From Albidovulum denitrificans (GTDB lineage: Bacteria > Pseudomonadota > Alphaproteobacteria > Rhodobacterales > Rhodobacteraceae): DNA of 64,000 nt. Below are positions 33,682 through 42,622 of the stretch, one piece after another. Numbering within the stretch: the first letter of the stretch is position 1; the number at the start of each line of letters is the position of its first letter. Location: the NCBI RefSeq assembly GCF_002973535.1, contig NZ_PVEP01000006.1, positions 124,001-188,000 of the forward strand, in the 5' to 3' direction. Under the pieces are notes generated by a model, which was given only the letters and a program-made list of their open reading frames with translations, had not been told where the DNA came from and made no database searches. A program made the position numbers and the translations under genes.

Positions 33682-34392
33682 ATGTCCCCCCGTACCGGCA
33701 TCGCGAAATCCGAACTCGTCGCGCAGACGCTTGAGCGTGAGATTCGCGAAGGGCGCGTCGGTCACGGCGACCTTCTGGAAAGCGAAGTCGGGCTGATGCG
33801 GCGCTTTTCGGTCAGCCGCAACACCGTCCGCAAGGGGCTTGAGATCCTGTCACGGCAGGGCCTTATCACCACCCGCACCGGCATCGGGTCCTTCGTGACC
33901 TATGACGGCACCACCATCGACAGCAACCTGGGCTGGACCGTCGCGCTGTCCCATGGCGGGGGTGAGGTGACGACGCGGCTTTTGCGCCTTGACCGTGGCG
34001 GCAGCGGCCGGGCGGACCGGGCGCTGGGGACGGCGGCCGACTATCTGCATGTGGATCGCCTGCGGTTCTGCACCGCGACGAAAACCGGAATTTCACTGGA
34101 ACGCAGCCGCCTGCCCTGGCGCGAAGGGTATGGCGATGTGATCGGGGCCGGGCTTGCCGAAGGGTCGCTGAACCGCAGCCTTGCCGATCTTGGCCTCTTC
34201 GCCGCGAAGGGGCAGGAAACGGTCAGCGTCATTCCCGCCCTGCCGGAAAGTGATGCAACGATCATGGAGCGTCCGTTCGGCGCGCCGATGCTGCGGCTGG
34301 AGCGGGTGACGCGCTGCGCGGATGGCAGTGTGTTGGAATATGTCGACAGCATCCTCGACCCCGCCCGCTTTGGCCTGAGGATTGATTTCTGA
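33682..34392 (+). CDS. GntR-family (HutC/UTRA) transcriptional regulator
   Basis: 236 residues. An N-terminal winged helix (LEREIREGRVGHGDLLESEVGLMRRFSVSRNTVRKGLEILSRQGLITTRTGIGSFV) is joined to a UTRA effector domain (residues about 85-230, with LDRGGSGRADRALG and RLERVTRCADGSVLEYVDSILDPARFGLRI). HutC-type regulators usually bind the substrate or first intermediate of their operon. It heads a seven-gene operon with an ADP-ribosylglycohydrolase-family protein, a PfkB kinase and an ABC importer. Confidence 0.92.
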   Translation: MSPRTGIAKSELVAQTLEREIREGRVGHGDLLESEVGLMRRFSVSRNTVRKGLEILSRQGLITTRTGIGSFVTYDGTTIDSNLGWTVALSHGGGEVTTRLLRLDRGGSGRADRALGTAADYLHVDRLRFCTATKTGISLERSRLPWREGYGDVIGAGLAEGSLNRSLADLGLFAAKGQETVSVIPALPESDATIMERPFGAPMLRLERVTRCADGSVLEYVDSILDPARFGLRIDF

Positions 34393-35408
34393 TGGGCGGG
34401 CCGGGGCATAAGATGGATCGCGCGCTTGGCGCCCTGATCGGGGTGGCGCTTGGCGATGCGCTGGGGATGCCGTCGCAGACGCTGCCCCGCGCGCGGATCG
34501 CAGCGGCCTATGGCCGGATCACCGATCTGATCGACCCTGTCGCGGATCACCCCGTTTCCCATGGCCTTCGCGCCGGGATGGTGACGGATGACACGGAACA
34601 GACCCTGCTTCTGGCCGATCTGATGATCGGCTCCCCCGCTGGCGTCGATGACCGCGCATGGGCCGAGGCGCTGCTGGGCTGGGAACGCGACGTGCGGGCG
34701 CGGGGGCTGCGCGACCTTCTCGGCCCGTCGTCGAAACGCGCGCTCGATGCGCTTTTGGCCGGAGTGCCGGCGAGCGAGACGGGGCGGGAGGGGACGACCA
34801 ACGGCGCCGCCATGCGGATCGCGCCGGTCGGCATCGCGACCCCGCCCGGCGATCCGGCGGCGCTGGTCGCCCGCGTTGCCGAAGCCTGCCGGGTGACCCA
34901 TAACACGCGCGAAGCAATCTCTGCCGCGGCGGCCGTTGCCATGACCATCAGCCTTGGGGTCGCGGGCCAATCCTTCGCGGCGGCGCTGGACAAGGCGATG
35001 GCGGTCGCGCGGATCGGCGCAACCCTTGGCGCGCCGGTGGGTGAGGCGGACATGGCAGGCCGGATCGCGGCCGCCATCGCGCTTGCCCGGACCGGCACGG
35101 AAGAGGATCTGGCCACCCGTATCGGCACCTCTGTCGCCAGCCACGAGGCCGTGCCAGCCGCCTTCGGCGTCGTCGTGCTGGCCAAGGGCGATCCCTGGCA
35201 GGCGGGCCTGATCGCCGCGAATATCGGCGACGACACGGACACCATCGGCGCGATTGCCTGCGCCATGGCGGGGGCCTGCGCCGGGCTTTCCGGCTTTCCC
35301 CCCGACAAGGCCGCGCAGGTCGTCGCGGTGAACCGGCTTGACCTTGATCCGGTCGCGCGGGGGCTGCTGTCTATCCGCGCGCGGCGCCTGGCGGAGGTGT
35401 CGGCATGA
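34392..35408 (+). CDS. ADP-ribosylglycohydrolase-family protein
   Basis: 338 residues, starting on the last base of the GntR stop (TGATG); an ATG at 34413 is an alternative. Binuclear-Mg motifs of the family are present: GALIGVALGDALGMPSQ, MVTDDTEQTLLLADLM, the glycine-rich TNGAAMRIAPVGI and GDDTDTIGAIACAMAGA. Members split N-glycosidic ribose links in ADP-ribosylated proteins or small N-ribosides. Being in a transport operon with a sugar kinase points to a small ribosylated substrate rather than a protein (inference). Confidence 0.9.
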   Translation: MGGPGHKMDRALGALIGVALGDALGMPSQTLPRARIAAAYGRITDLIDPVADHPVSHGLRAGMVTDDTEQTLLLADLMIGSPAGVDDRAWAEALLGWERDVRARGLRDLLGPSSKRALDALLAGVPASETGREGTTNGAAMRIAPVGIATPPGDPAALVARVAEACRVTHNTREAISAAAAVAMTISLGVAGQSFAAALDKAMAVARIGATLGAPVGEADMAGRIAAAIALARTGTEEDLATRIGTSVASHEAVPAAFGVVVLAKGDPWQAGLIAANIGDDTDTIGAIACAMAGACAGLSGFPPDKAAQVVAVNRLDLDPVARGLLSIRARRLAEVSA

Positions 35409-36343
35409 CCCCCCGCCTTGTCCAGCTGTCCGGCGTGATCGTCGATCATATCTACTGGGTGGAGGCCGTCCCCCGCGCCGGGGAAGAGGCCATCGTGCGG
35501 CGCGCGGTACTGTGCGCCGGGGGCGGCTACAACGCGATGGTTGCCGCCCGGCGGGCGGGCATGGCCGTCGCCTATGCCGGAACGCTCGGCACCGGGCCGT
35601 TTGCCGATATCGTGGCGGCGGCGCTGGCGGATGAGGGGATCGACACCCTGCGCGAAAGGCTCTCCGGGCAGGATCAAGGTTGCTGCACCTGCCTCATCGA
35701 CCGGGCGGGGGAGCGGACCTTTGTCGCCGCATCCGGCGCGGACGGCATCGTGACGGCGGCGGACCTGGCGGCGCTGATGCCCGGCGCGGGGGACTGGTGC
35801 CTTCTCTCCGGCTATGCGCTTGGCTACCGCGACAGCCGCGCGGCGCTGACGGAATGGCTTGAGGCGCGGGCGGGCAAGATCGACCTTGTCTTCGACCCCT
35901 CGCCGCTGGTGGCGCAGATCCCCGACCGCAGCCGCGACGCCGCCCTGTCCGCCACGACCTGGGTCAGCGCGAACCGCGCCGAGGCGATGGCCCTGACCGG
36001 CTGCGCCGACCCCGAGGCTGCCGCCGCCACGCTCGCCAACCGGCCCGGCGGGGCCATCGTTCGCGACGGCGCGAATGGCTGCTTCCTCGCCACCGCAGAC
36101 AGCCCACCGCGCCACATCCCCGGCCACCCGGTCCGCGCGGTCGACACCAACGGCGCGGGCGACACCCATATCGGCGCCTTCATCGCCACGCTGGCCGAAA
36201 CCGGCGACCCGTTCCGGGCCGCACGTTTCGCCAACATCGCCGCCGCCCTTTCCACAACCCAAGAAGGGCCGTCCACGGCCCCGACGAAAGCTGATGTCCT
36301 TTCGGTTCTTGCGCAGGCCAATGAACCGGCACGGACGGCATGA
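35405..36343 (+). CDS. PfkB-family carbohydrate/nucleoside kinase
   Basis: 312 residues, overlapping the previous stop (ATGA). The ribokinase fold shows LCAGGGYNAMVAARRAGMAVAYAGTLG at the N-terminus and DTNGAGDTHIGAFIATL, with the catalytic Asp of the anion hole, near residue 255. It would phosphorylate a sugar or nucleoside. The order hydrolase-then-kinase suggests cleavage of an N-glycoside followed by trapping of the sugar as phosphate, or phosphorylation of the nucleoside itself. Confidence 0.9.
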   Translation: MTPRLVQLSGVIVDHIYWVEAVPRAGEEAIVRRAVLCAGGGYNAMVAARRAGMAVAYAGTLGTGPFADIVAAALADEGIDTLRERLSGQDQGCCTCLIDRAGERTFVAASGADGIVTAADLAALMPGAGDWCLLSGYALGYRDSRAALTEWLEARAGKIDLVFDPSPLVAQIPDRSRDAALSATTWVSANRAEAMALTGCADPEAAAATLANRPGGAIVRDGANGCFLATADSPPRHIPGHPVRAVDTNGAGDTHIGAFIATLAETGDPFRAARFANIAAALSTTQEGPSTAPTKADVLSVLAQANEPARTA

Positions 36344-36366
36344 CACAACCGACACAGGAGGACCCC

Positions 36367-37398
36367 ATGAAACGACTGCTGCTGACATCCGCCCTTATCC
36401 TTGCCGGACAGGGCGCATTTGCCGACGAAATCCGCGTGCTGAACTGGCAGGGCTACGGCACCGACCTTGACTGGGCCATCGCCGCCTTTACCGAAAAGAC
36501 CGGCAACACCGTGGTCCACGAATACTTCACCTCCGAACAGGAGATGCTGACCAAGCTGCGCACCAATCCGGGCGCCTATGACGTGGTGCTGATCAACTCT
36601 GCCTATACCGCGCAGGCCAAGGACGAAGGGCTGATCGACGCCATCGACACGTCGAAGATCGCGCATTTCGCCGATCTCGACCCTTCGCTGGCGGGGAATG
36701 AGGACCTGAACCCCGGCGGCGCGCTTTATGGCGTTCCGTGGACCTGGGGCCTGACCTCCATCGCGGTGAATACGGGCGATTTTGCCGAGATGCCGACCTC
36801 TCTTTCGGTCCTCTGGGACCCGGCGTGGAAGGGTCGCGTCTCGATCCGCGACGACGGGCTTGAGGCGGTGCAATTCGCCGCGATGGCGCTGGGGCAGAAC
36901 ATCAACGAGATCACCGACCTTGACGCGATCAAGGCCAAGCTGACCGAGCTTCTGCCGCAGATCACGACCTTCTGGTCCTCGGAAAACGACTGGAATCAAT
37001 TCATGTCGGCGGGGGAATTCGCGGTTGCGACCTACTGGTCCGGTTCTGCGTCGCGTTCGCAGGCCAAGGGGCTGCCCATCGCCTTCGTCGTGCCGGAGGA
37101 AGGCGCGATCGGCTGGCTTGACGGGCTGTCGATCCCGGCAAGCTCCACCCACAAGGGCGCGGCGGCGGCCTTCATCGACTGGATGGTCGACCCGGAGTTC
37201 TACGTCAAATGGGACGCCGAGGGCGCGCCCGTGTCGTCGAACACCAAGGCACTGGCCGCGCTGCCGGAAACCAGCTTCAACCGCAAGCTGGTGGAGGACC
37301 CGGCCACGGTCGCGCGGGTGCAGTTCATGAAGCCGGTTTCCGACGAAGACCGGGAAGCCTACCTGAAACTTTGGCAGGACCTGAAGGCGGCGCAGTAA
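36367..37398 (+). CDS. PotD-like ABC transporter substrate-binding protein
   Basis: 343 residues from the ATG at 36367 (CAGGAGGACCCC upstream). Signal peptide 1-20 (MKRLLLTSALILAGQGAFA). The mature protein (IRVLNWQGYGTDLDWAIAAFTEKTG, YDVVLINSAYTAQAKDEGLI, LYGVPWTWGLTSIAVNTG) is a family 1-type binding protein of the spermidine/putrescine group, which also includes receptors for other cationic or nucleoside-like solutes. Neighbours suggest a ribosylated or N-glycosidic ligand. Confidence 0.9.
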   Translation: MKRLLLTSALILAGQGAFADEIRVLNWQGYGTDLDWAIAAFTEKTGNTVVHEYFTSEQEMLTKLRTNPGAYDVVLINSAYTAQAKDEGLIDAIDTSKIAHFADLDPSLAGNEDLNPGGALYGVPWTWGLTSIAVNTGDFAEMPTSLSVLWDPAWKGRVSIRDDGLEAVQFAAMALGQNINEITDLDAIKAKLTELLPQITTFWSSENDWNQFMSAGEFAVATYWSGSASRSQAKGLPIAFVVPEEGAIGWLDGLSIPASSTHKGAAAAFIDWMVDPEFYVKWDAEGAPVSSNTKALAALPETSFNRKLVEDPATVARVQFMKPVSDEDREAYLKLWQDLKAAQ

Positions 37399-37420
37399 CC
37401 GCGAGGGAAGGGGGGGACAG

Positions 37421-38284
37421 ATGGCCACGACCATCGCAGGTCAGGACCGGCTGCGCGCCGTGACACTTCTGTCCCCCGCCTATCTGTGGCTGACGGTGGC
37501 GGTCTTCCTGCCGCTGTCGGCGATGGCCTTCTTCAGCTTCCTCTCTGACGTCCCCTTCGGGGGCCGCGACTGGCACGTCACGCTGGACAACTACCGGGCG
37601 TTCTTCGAGACGACAACCTATGCCACGCTGCTGTGGAAATCCCTCAAGCTTGGCCTGATCGTGACCGCCGTGTCGGTGATCGTCGGCTTTCCCTGCGCCT
37701 GGGTGCTGGCCAAGGTGGTCAAGGGCCGGTCGCGTGAGGCGCTCTTTCTGCTGGTGATCCTGCCCTTCTGGTCGAACTCGCTCGTCCGCATCTTCTCATG
37801 GGCCATCGTGCTGCGCGGCAATGGCGTTCTGGACCGGGCGGTGAACGCGGTGCTGCCGTGGGACGTAAAGCTGAACCTGATGTTCAGCCCGACGGCCATC
37901 GTGATCGGCCTCGTCCATTCCTACCTGCCTTACGTCATCCTGACCTCCTACCTCGCGCTGCAAGCCATCGACGACAGCCTGATCGAGGCGGCGCGGTCGC
38001 TGGGGGCAAAACGGCGGACGATCCTCTGGCGGCTGATCCTGCCGCTTTCGGCCCCCGGCATCATCGCCGGTGCGGTGCTGATCTTCGTCCCGGTCGTGGG
38101 GTCCTTCATGGAGCCGCGCCTACTTGGCGGACGCCTTGGCACCTATTACGGCACGGTGATCGAGGATCAGTTCGTCGCCGTCTTCAACTGGCCCCTTGGG
38201 GCGGCGCTTTCCTTCATCCTGCTCGCGGTGGTGTTGGCGATCCTTGCCGCCGCAAGCCCGATCCTGAAAAGGGCGCGGACATGA
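37421..38284 (+). CDS. PotB-like ABC transporter permease
   Basis: 287 residues with six membrane segments and the EAA loop DSLIEAARSLGAKRRTILWRLILPLSAPGI. The RBS GGGAAGGGGGGG lies a few bases upstream. It forms the channel with the next permease. Confidence 0.92.
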   Translation: MATTIAGQDRLRAVTLLSPAYLWLTVAVFLPLSAMAFFSFLSDVPFGGRDWHVTLDNYRAFFETTTYATLLWKSLKLGLIVTAVSVIVGFPCAWVLAKVVKGRSREALFLLVILPFWSNSLVRIFSWAIVLRGNGVLDRAVNAVLPWDVKLNLMFSPTAIVIGLVHSYLPYVILTSYLALQAIDDSLIEAARSLGAKRRTILWRLILPLSAPGIIAGAVLIFVPVVGSFMEPRLLGGRLGTYYGTVIEDQFVAVFNWPLGAALSFILLAVVLAILAAASPILKRART

Positions 38285-39066
38285 GCAACGCTTTCCTCGC
38301 CCATCTCGGCCGTGCCTATGTCGGCCTGATCCTGTTCTTCCTGTACGCGCCGATCCTTGTCATGGCGGCGATGTCCTTCAACGCGTCAGAGTTCTATCAG
38401 CTTCCCTTCAGCTTCACGACCGACTGGTACGCCAAGCTTGCCGGGAACCGGGAAATCCTTTCCGCCGCCTGGCGATCGGTCTGGATCGCGGTCATTGTGA
38501 CGGCGATCGCCACCAGCCTCGGCACCGCGGCCTCCATCGCGCTTTTCCGCTATGACTTCCCCGGCAAGCGGGTGTTGCAGGTGCTGCTTTTCCCGCCCAT
38601 TGCGATCCCGTGGCTGATTACCGGGACCGCGATGCTGATCTTCTTCTTTGGCATCGGTCTGGGGCGCGGGACACCCGCCGTCATCCTTGGCCATGTCGCC
38701 CTCGCGCTGCCCTACGTCATCGTCGTCGTCTCGGCCCGGCTGACGAGTTTCGACCGCACGCTGGAAGAGGCCGCGCGTTCCCTTGGCGCCTCGCCCTGGC
38801 AGATCACCCGCGCCGTCACCGTGCCGTGGATCCTGCCCGGCATCATCGCGGGCGGGCTGTTCGCCTTTGCCGTCAGCTTCGACCAGTTCGTCGTGTCCTA
38901 CTTCCTGTCCGAACCCGGCGACAGCACGCTGCCGGTGCTGATCTACACCTCGATCCGCAAGGGCTTCACGCCCGAGATCAACGCGATCTCGACCATCATC
39001 ATCGCCGTGTCGATGGGCATCATGCTGCTTGCCGCACGCTATTCGAATTTCGGAGGGGAACGCTGA
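38281..39066 (+). CDS. PotC-like ABC transporter permease
   Basis: 261 residues from the ATG at 38281, overlapping the previous stop (ATGA). Six membrane segments; EAA loop RTLEEAARSLGASPWQITRAVTVPWILPGI; C-terminal SEPGDSTLPVLIYTSIRKGFTPEINAIST typical of PotC-type subunits. Confidence 0.92.
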   Translation: MSNAFLAHLGRAYVGLILFFLYAPILVMAAMSFNASEFYQLPFSFTTDWYAKLAGNREILSAAWRSVWIAVIVTAIATSLGTAASIALFRYDFPGKRVLQVLLFPPIAIPWLITGTAMLIFFFGIGLGRGTPAVILGHVALALPYVIVVVSARLTSFDRTLEEAARSLGASPWQITRAVTVPWILPGIIAGGLFAFAVSFDQFVVSYFLSEPGDSTLPVLIYTSIRKGFTPEINAISTIIIAVSMGIMLLAARYSNFGGER

Positions 39067-40094
39067 TGGCGATGGTCCGGGTCGAACATCTGGTCAAGAC
39101 CTATGGCGCGGCGCGGGCGCTCGACGACGTGACGCTTGAGTTTCCCGATGGCGGCTTCTTTGGCCTTCTCGGCCCGTCGGGCAGCGGCAAGACCACGCTT
39201 CTGCGCGCCATCGCCGGGTTTGTCCTGCCGGAAACCGGCAGGGTTTTCATCGACGATGAGCCGGTGGAAAATGTCCCGGTCGAAAAGCGCGGCATCGGCA
39301 TGGTGTTTCAGAACTATGCGCTGTTCCCGAACATGACGGTGGCCGAAAACGTGGCCTTCGGTCTGGCCGTCCGCAAGGTGACCGAGGCGGAGAAGAAACG
39401 CCGCGTGGCCGAGGCGCTTGAGCTTGTGCAGCTTGCGGCCTTCGGTGCGCGCAAGCCGCATCAGCTTTCGGGCGGACAGCGTCAGCGGGTCGCCATGGCC
39501 CGCGCCATCGTCACCCAGCCGCGCGTGCTGCTGCTGGATGAACCGCTTTCGGCGCTCGACAAGGCGCTGCGGGTGGACATGCAGATCGAACTGAAGCGCA
39601 TCCAGCGGGAAATCGGCATCACCACGATCTTTGTCACCCACGATCAGGAAGAGGCGCTGACGCTTTCCGACCGGATCGGCATCCTGAAAGACGGCCGCCT
39701 GATCCGCCACGGCCCCCCGCGTGAGGTCTATGACGACCCGCAGGACAGCTTCACCGCCACCTTCCTTGGCGATGCGCGGATCTTTTCCGGCACGGTGGAG
39801 GCGGGCGGGCTGCGGCTGGCCGACGGGACGCTGGTTCCGGGCGTGCGGACCCCCACCGTCGCCGTGCGGCCCGAAAACCTGCACCTGTCGGTGGCCGAAC
39901 CGGACCTGCCCTGCCGCCTGCAAGCGCGGCTGGGGCAGAAGATCTTTGGCGGTGCGCTTGGCACCTGCCTGCTCGACTGGCGGGGGGAGGTGATCAAGGT
40001 CCTCGGCCGCGATGCCGATTTCCGCGACCTGCCCGAAAGCGGGCCGGTCTGGGTCGGCTGGCGGCCCGAACACTCCATCCAGATGTCCGGCTGA
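39066..40094 (+). CDS. PotA-like ABC transporter ATPase
   Basis: 342 residues, starting on the last base of the previous stop. Walker A GPSGSGKTT, signature QLSGGQRQRVAMARAI, Walker B VLLLDEPLSALD and switch FVTHDQEEALTLSD. A C-terminal TOBE domain (residues about 250-340; TPTVAVRPENLHLS) is typical of polyamine/sugar importers. Last gene of the GntR operon, convergent with the microcompartment operon. Confidence 0.93.
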   Translation: MAMVRVEHLVKTYGAARALDDVTLEFPDGGFFGLLGPSGSGKTTLLRAIAGFVLPETGRVFIDDEPVENVPVEKRGIGMVFQNYALFPNMTVAENVAFGLAVRKVTEAEKKRRVAEALELVQLAAFGARKPHQLSGGQRQRVAMARAIVTQPRVLLLDEPLSALDKALRVDMQIELKRIQREIGITTIFVTHDQEEALTLSDRIGILKDGRLIRHGPPREVYDDPQDSFTATFLGDARIFSGTVEAGGLRLADGTLVPGVRTPTVAVRPENLHLSVAEPDLPCRLQARLGQKIFGGALGTCLLDWRGEVIKVLGRDADFRDLPESGPVWVGWRPEHSIQMSG

Positions 40095-40103
40095 GGCGGG
40101 CGC

Positions 40104-40784
40104 TCAACCCGCGCCGGTCAGGAAGCCCGGCAGATCGTCAAGACCGACGACATGGCAATAGATCATGTTGATGATCTCAAGCTCGCGTTCATGCAGCGCA
40201 TCGGTCGCCGCCGCGCAGGCATCGTGGACGACGAGGACGTCGAAGCTTTCATCAGCCAGCGAGCGGACGGTGGAACTGACGCATTGGTCGGTGAAGATGC
40301 CCGCCACGATCACATGGGTGATCCCGATATTGCGCAGCATCAGCCGCAGGTTGGTGCCTGTCAGGGCGCTGTCGGTGGTCTTGGTCACCACGATCTCATC
40401 CCCGCGCGGGGCCAGCGCGTCGACGATCTGGCTGTCGGTGCGGTCTTTCGGCAGAAGCAGGTAGTTGAAGCCGGGCTTCTTCTGGCTGAGAGAGCGGTCG
40501 CGGCCATCCTCGGTCTGGCAGGCGATGCGGGCATACATGACCTCGATCCCTTCGGCCCGCGCCCAGTCGATCAGCCGCGCGCAATTGGGGATCACCGTCC
40601 CGCTCATCCGGTCGAAGAAGGGCTGCCAGCGGCGCTGCTCCTCGGGATCGTCCTTGGGTTCAAGGTAGGTGTTCTGGATGTCGATCACCAGAACCGCCGT
40701 GTGGCGGCGCTCCAGCGCGATGTCCTCGGGGTCCTCGGCCGTCTCGTAGTAGAAACTGCGAAAGGCTTTCTTCCAGTCGCTCAT
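40104..40784 (-). CDS. Isochorismatase-family cysteine hydrolase
   Basis: 226 residues from the ATG at 40784 (GGAGCAGGGG upstream). The Asp-Lys-Cys triad is Asp35 (VLVIDIQNTY), Lys135 (VVTKTTDSAL) and Cys168 (FTDQCVSSTVRSL), with the cis-peptide AGIFTDQC. Members hydrolyse N-carbamoyl compounds, nicotinamide, ureidoacrylate or isochorismate. It is the last gene of the microcompartment operon; I cannot say whether it acts in that pathway. Confidence 0.9.
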   Translation of the reverse strand: MSDWKKAFRSFYYETAEDPEDIALERRHTAVLVIDIQNTYLEPKDDPEEQRRWQPFFDRMSGTVIPNCARLIDWARAEGIEVMYARIACQTEDGRDRSLSQKKPGFNYLLLPKDRTDSQIVDALAPRGDEIVVTKTTDSALTGTNLRLMLRNIGITHVIVAGIFTDQCVSSTVRSLADESFDVLVVHDACAAATDALHERELEIINMIYCHVVGLDDLPGFLTGAG

Positions 40785-40794
40785 CCCCTGCTCC

Positions 40795-41808
40795 TCATCC
40801 CATGGCGCGCACACGCTCCATATAGGCCTGGCCCAGCCGCGCCGTCGTGGCGGCGAAACCGGGGGCCAGCGCCTGTGGTTCCGGCGCCTCGATATGGCTG
40901 CCGATCCAGGCCAGAAGCGCCATCCGCCGCAGCATGACGAAGGTGTCGATCTCGACCTCCTCCGCCGCGCTCAGATCGCGAACCGACCGATAGCCCTTCA
41001 CCCAGGCCGCCTTGAGCGAAGGAATACGGGGATCGTCCTCGATGAAGCTGATCGCGGCGGCGAAATCGTAAAGGAACCAGCCCCAGCCGCAATCGTCGAA
41101 GTCGATCAGCCGCGTCCCCCTGTCGTCGATCAGAAGGTTGGCCAGCCGCATGTCGGCATGGATCAGGTTGAAACGCTCCGGCGCCTTGCCGAAGGCGGAA
41201 AGGCGGTCGCGCACCGTCTGCTCCACCTTCTCCAGCACCCCGGCCATGTCGGGCGTCACCTCGGGCGCGTCGCGCCAGTTGCCCCAGGTCGGGGTCGGGC
41301 CGAAGACCGCCTTTTCGTCCCAGGTCAGGCGCTGAAAATCATCCGGTTTCTTCCAGCCAAGGACATGCTCGTGGCAGCGCGCGGCAATCGCGCCAAGCTC
41401 CTCATACCCCGCCGTCATATCGCCGCTTTCATCGGGGGCTTTGCCTTCGACGAAATGGAACAGGACCATGTAGCGGGGCGCGGGCAGCCCGTCGCCATGG
41501 GCCTGCTGGATCGGGTCGCGGTTCCGCCCGGTATAGACGCCGGGGGTGATGACCACGCCCGCGCTGTCCAGCGCCTCAAGCCATCCCAGCTCGCATTCGA
41601 TCGCGCGGTGGGTGTGGTAATTCTCCCGGTGAATGCGCAAGACCGCACGGTAGCCGCCCGGCGCCTCGACCAGATAGGTCGCGTTTTCGGAGACGTTGAT
41701 CAGCCGCGCCGTCGCGCCGTCCGGCACGTCCCAAAGCGACAGGGACGACTGGGCCAGATCGTTCAGATGGCCCAGCAGTTCTTCCAGCGGCATGTCGGAA
41801 CCGGACAT
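40795..41808 (-). CDS. APH-family phosphotransferase, probable 1-amino-2-propanol kinase
   Basis: 337 residues. The choline/aminoglycoside kinase fold is clear: catalytic loop NLIHADMRLANLLIDD (His217, Asp219) and Mg-binding LIDFDDCGWG (Asp236). In the aminoacetone utilization microcompartment of Mycobacterium smegmatis a kinase of this family phosphorylates (S)-1-amino-2-propanol, and here it sits in an operon with the matching dehydrogenase, phospho-lyase-like enzyme, aldehyde dehydrogenase and shell genes. The family is established from sequence; the substrate is inferred from that context. Homoserine-type kinase activity is the main alternative. Confidence 0.82.
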   Translation of the reverse strand: MSGSDMPLEELLGHLNDLAQSSLSLWDVPDGATARLINVSENATYLVEAPGGYRAVLRIHRENYHTHRAIECELGWLEALDSAGVVITPGVYTGRNRDPIQQAHGDGLPAPRYMVLFHFVEGKAPDESGDMTAGYEELGAIAARCHEHVLGWKKPDDFQRLTWDEKAVFGPTPTWGNWRDAPEVTPDMAGVLEKVEQTVRDRLSAFGKAPERFNLIHADMRLANLLIDDRGTRLIDFDDCGWGWFLYDFAAAISFIEDDPRIPSLKAAWVKGYRSVRDLSAAEEVEIDTFVMLRRMALLAWIGSHIEAPEPQALAPGFAATTARLGQAYMERVRAMG

Positions 41809-41819
41809 CGCGCCCTCCT

Positions 41820-42590
41820 TCAGATCTCAGCGATGGCTTCCAGCGATTCCGGGATGATCTGACCGCCATCGACGACGATCTGCTGGCCGGTGATATAGCC
41901 CGCCTCATCCGAGGCGAAGAACAGCGCCGCGTTGCCGATATCCTCAACCCCGCCCAGCCGCTTCAGGGGGATGGAGGCGGCCATCGTGGCCAGGTAATCC
42001 TCGCCCAGATCCTGAAGCCCTTCGGTATAGATATTGCCCGGCATGACCGCGTTGATGGTAGTGTTATAGCGCGCCAGTTCCATCGCGGCGGTCTTCAGGA
42101 ATCCAAGCTGCCCGGCCTTCGACGCACCGTAATGCGACCAGCCCGGAAAGCCGGTGATCGGCCCGGTGATGGAGGAGGTCAGGACGACGCGCCCCTTGCC
42201 CGCCTTCTGGAAATGCGGGATCGCCGCCTTGACCGAGAGGAAGGCGGACCGAAGGTTCGTGGCCATCACCCGGTCCCATTCGCCGGGGTCCATATCGACG
42301 ATCTTCGTTTGCGGGAAGGCGCCCGCATTGGCGCACATGACATGCAGGCCCCCCTGCGCGGCGGCGGTGCTGTCCACCATGCCCTTGACCGAAGCCCAGT
42401 CGGATACATCACAGACCTCATAGCGCACGTCGCCCGCGATCTCGCCCGCCGCCTTCTTCAGGTCGTCCTCATTCCGTGCGGCGATGGTGACCTTCGCCCC
42501 TTGGCGCGCAAAGACGGTGGCGATGCCGCGGCCGATCCCCTTGGACCCGCCTGTGACGATGACGCTTTTGCCTTTCAGTGACGTAAGCAT
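41820..42590 (-). CDS. SDR oxidoreductase, probable 1-amino-2-propanol dehydrogenase
   Basis: 256 residues from the ATG at 42590. A classical SDR with TGGSKGIGRG, CANAG, catalytic Ser in LTSSITGPITG and YGASK, ending TGQQIVVDGGQIIPES. The stretch SSITGPITGFPGWSHYGASK closely resembles what I recall of the actinobacterial RMM-microcompartment dehydrogenase that interconverts aminoacetone and 1-amino-2-propanol. The kinase follows directly (11 bases). Unlike the SDR at 9083, all catalytic residues are present. Confidence 0.85.
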   Translation of the reverse strand: MLTSLKGKSVIVTGGSKGIGRGIATVFARQGAKVTIAARNEDDLKKAAGEIAGDVRYEVCDVSDWASVKGMVDSTAAAQGGLHVMCANAGAFPQTKIVDMDPGEWDRVMATNLRSAFLSVKAAIPHFQKAGKGRVVLTSSITGPITGFPGWSHYGASKAGQLGFLKTAAMELARYNTTINAVMPGNIYTEGLQDLGEDYLATMAASIPLKRLGGVEDIGNAALFFASDEAGYITGQQIVVDGGQIIPESLEAIAEI

Positions 42591-42622
42591 GATGCGATCT
42601 CCCTGTGAGTTTCTCGTTGTTT

